DNA from: Azonexaceae bacterium
GTDB taxonomy: Bacteria > Pseudomonadota > Gammaproteobacteria > Burkholderiales > Rhodocyclaceae
Assembly: GCA_009469685.1 (NCBI GenBank)
Contig: SSTA01000041.1
Span: 1 to 6,318 of the forward strand
Length of the DNA: 6,318 nucleotides
Direction: 5' to 3'
Under the pieces are notes generated by a model. It was not told the DNA's origin, made no database searches, and worked only from the letters and a program-made list of their open reading frames with translations. Within the stretch, counting starts at the first letter, position 1, and every line of letters begins with the position of its first letter. The translations under genes were made by a program, and so were the position numbers. This document shows, in pieces, positions 6,188 through 6,318 of the stretch.

Positions 6188-6318
6188 AGCCCTTCTTCCA
6201 GAGACTTTCGCAGACGCTTGGCGAAAACGGACATTTCCTTGGCCGCCTGAACGTCGCCTTTGGCGGTGGCGACCTCGATTCCCATTTCGTAGGCGGACAC
6301 GGCGGCAGCCGGATCTCC
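6184..6318 (-). CDS. Small TPR-like protein, C-terminal 44 residues only
   Basis: The reverse strand is open from the window edge to a TAG at 6186-6184. It encodes the end of a protein: GDPAAAVSAYEMGIEVATAK, then GDVQAAKEMSVFAKRLRKSL and EEGL. GDPAAAVSAYEMGIEVA is the second half of a tetratricopeptide repeat, and the helix ending in QAAKEMSVFAKRLRK matches, from memory, the C terminus of small TPR proteins of about 100-130 residues common in beta- and gammaproteobacteria. TPRs mediate protein-protein contacts; the partner and role are unknown. The start lies to the right of the window. The frame was read directly from the sequence, and its coding look (GC-rich third positions, coherent amphipathic helices) supports a real gene. 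It converges on the SPOR gene with a four-base overlap at CTAG. Confidence 0.75.
   Translation of the reverse strand, partial: GDPAAAVSAYEMGIEVATAKGDVQAAKEMSVFAKRLRKSLEEGL

Overview
The window is a densely coding, GC-rich stretch of a Gram-negative chromosome. It encodes an outer-membrane FadL-type barrel, a periplasmic SPOR-domain protein and a DUF2802 protein. This combination, the high GC and the style of the small TPR protein at the right edge point to a betaproteobacterium, most likely of the Rhodocyclales. That placement is an inference from memory of family distributions, not a search result.

Left block, minus strand (1-3137): an Atm1-type ABC half-transporter (3137-1329) is followed 37 bases later by a CHASE-PAS sensor protein (1291 to beyond the left edge). 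The sensor has two membrane segments around a periplasmic sensing domain. Its output domain, kinase or cyclic-di-GMP enzyme, lies outside the window. The two genes are close enough to share a transcript. A perfect 7-bp hairpin sits on the ABC stop codon.

Centre: an 89-base divergent intergenic region (3138-3226) carries a plausible -10 element and Shine-Dalgarno sequence for the ABC gene.

Right block, plus strand (3227-6187): four genes in one direction with gaps of 45, 27 and 12 bases and no visible terminator, so probably one operon. In order they are a YciA-type acyl-CoA thioesterase (GTG start), a FadL/OmpP1/TodX outer-membrane channel (TTG start), a membrane-anchored coiled-coil DUF2802 protein (TTG start) and a SPOR-domain protein with a long Pro/Ala-rich periplasmic linker. 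The first two suggest handling of fatty acids or other hydrophobic acids. The last two are envelope proteins with opposite predicted topologies.

Right edge: the 3' end of a minus-strand gene for a small TPR protein converges on the SPOR gene. The two stop codons share one CTAG palindrome.

No RNA gene, mobile element, CRISPR array, long repeat or clearly new system is visible. This looks like ordinary core or near-core chromosome. The findings concern gene arrangement, start codons and the little-characterised DUF2802 protein.
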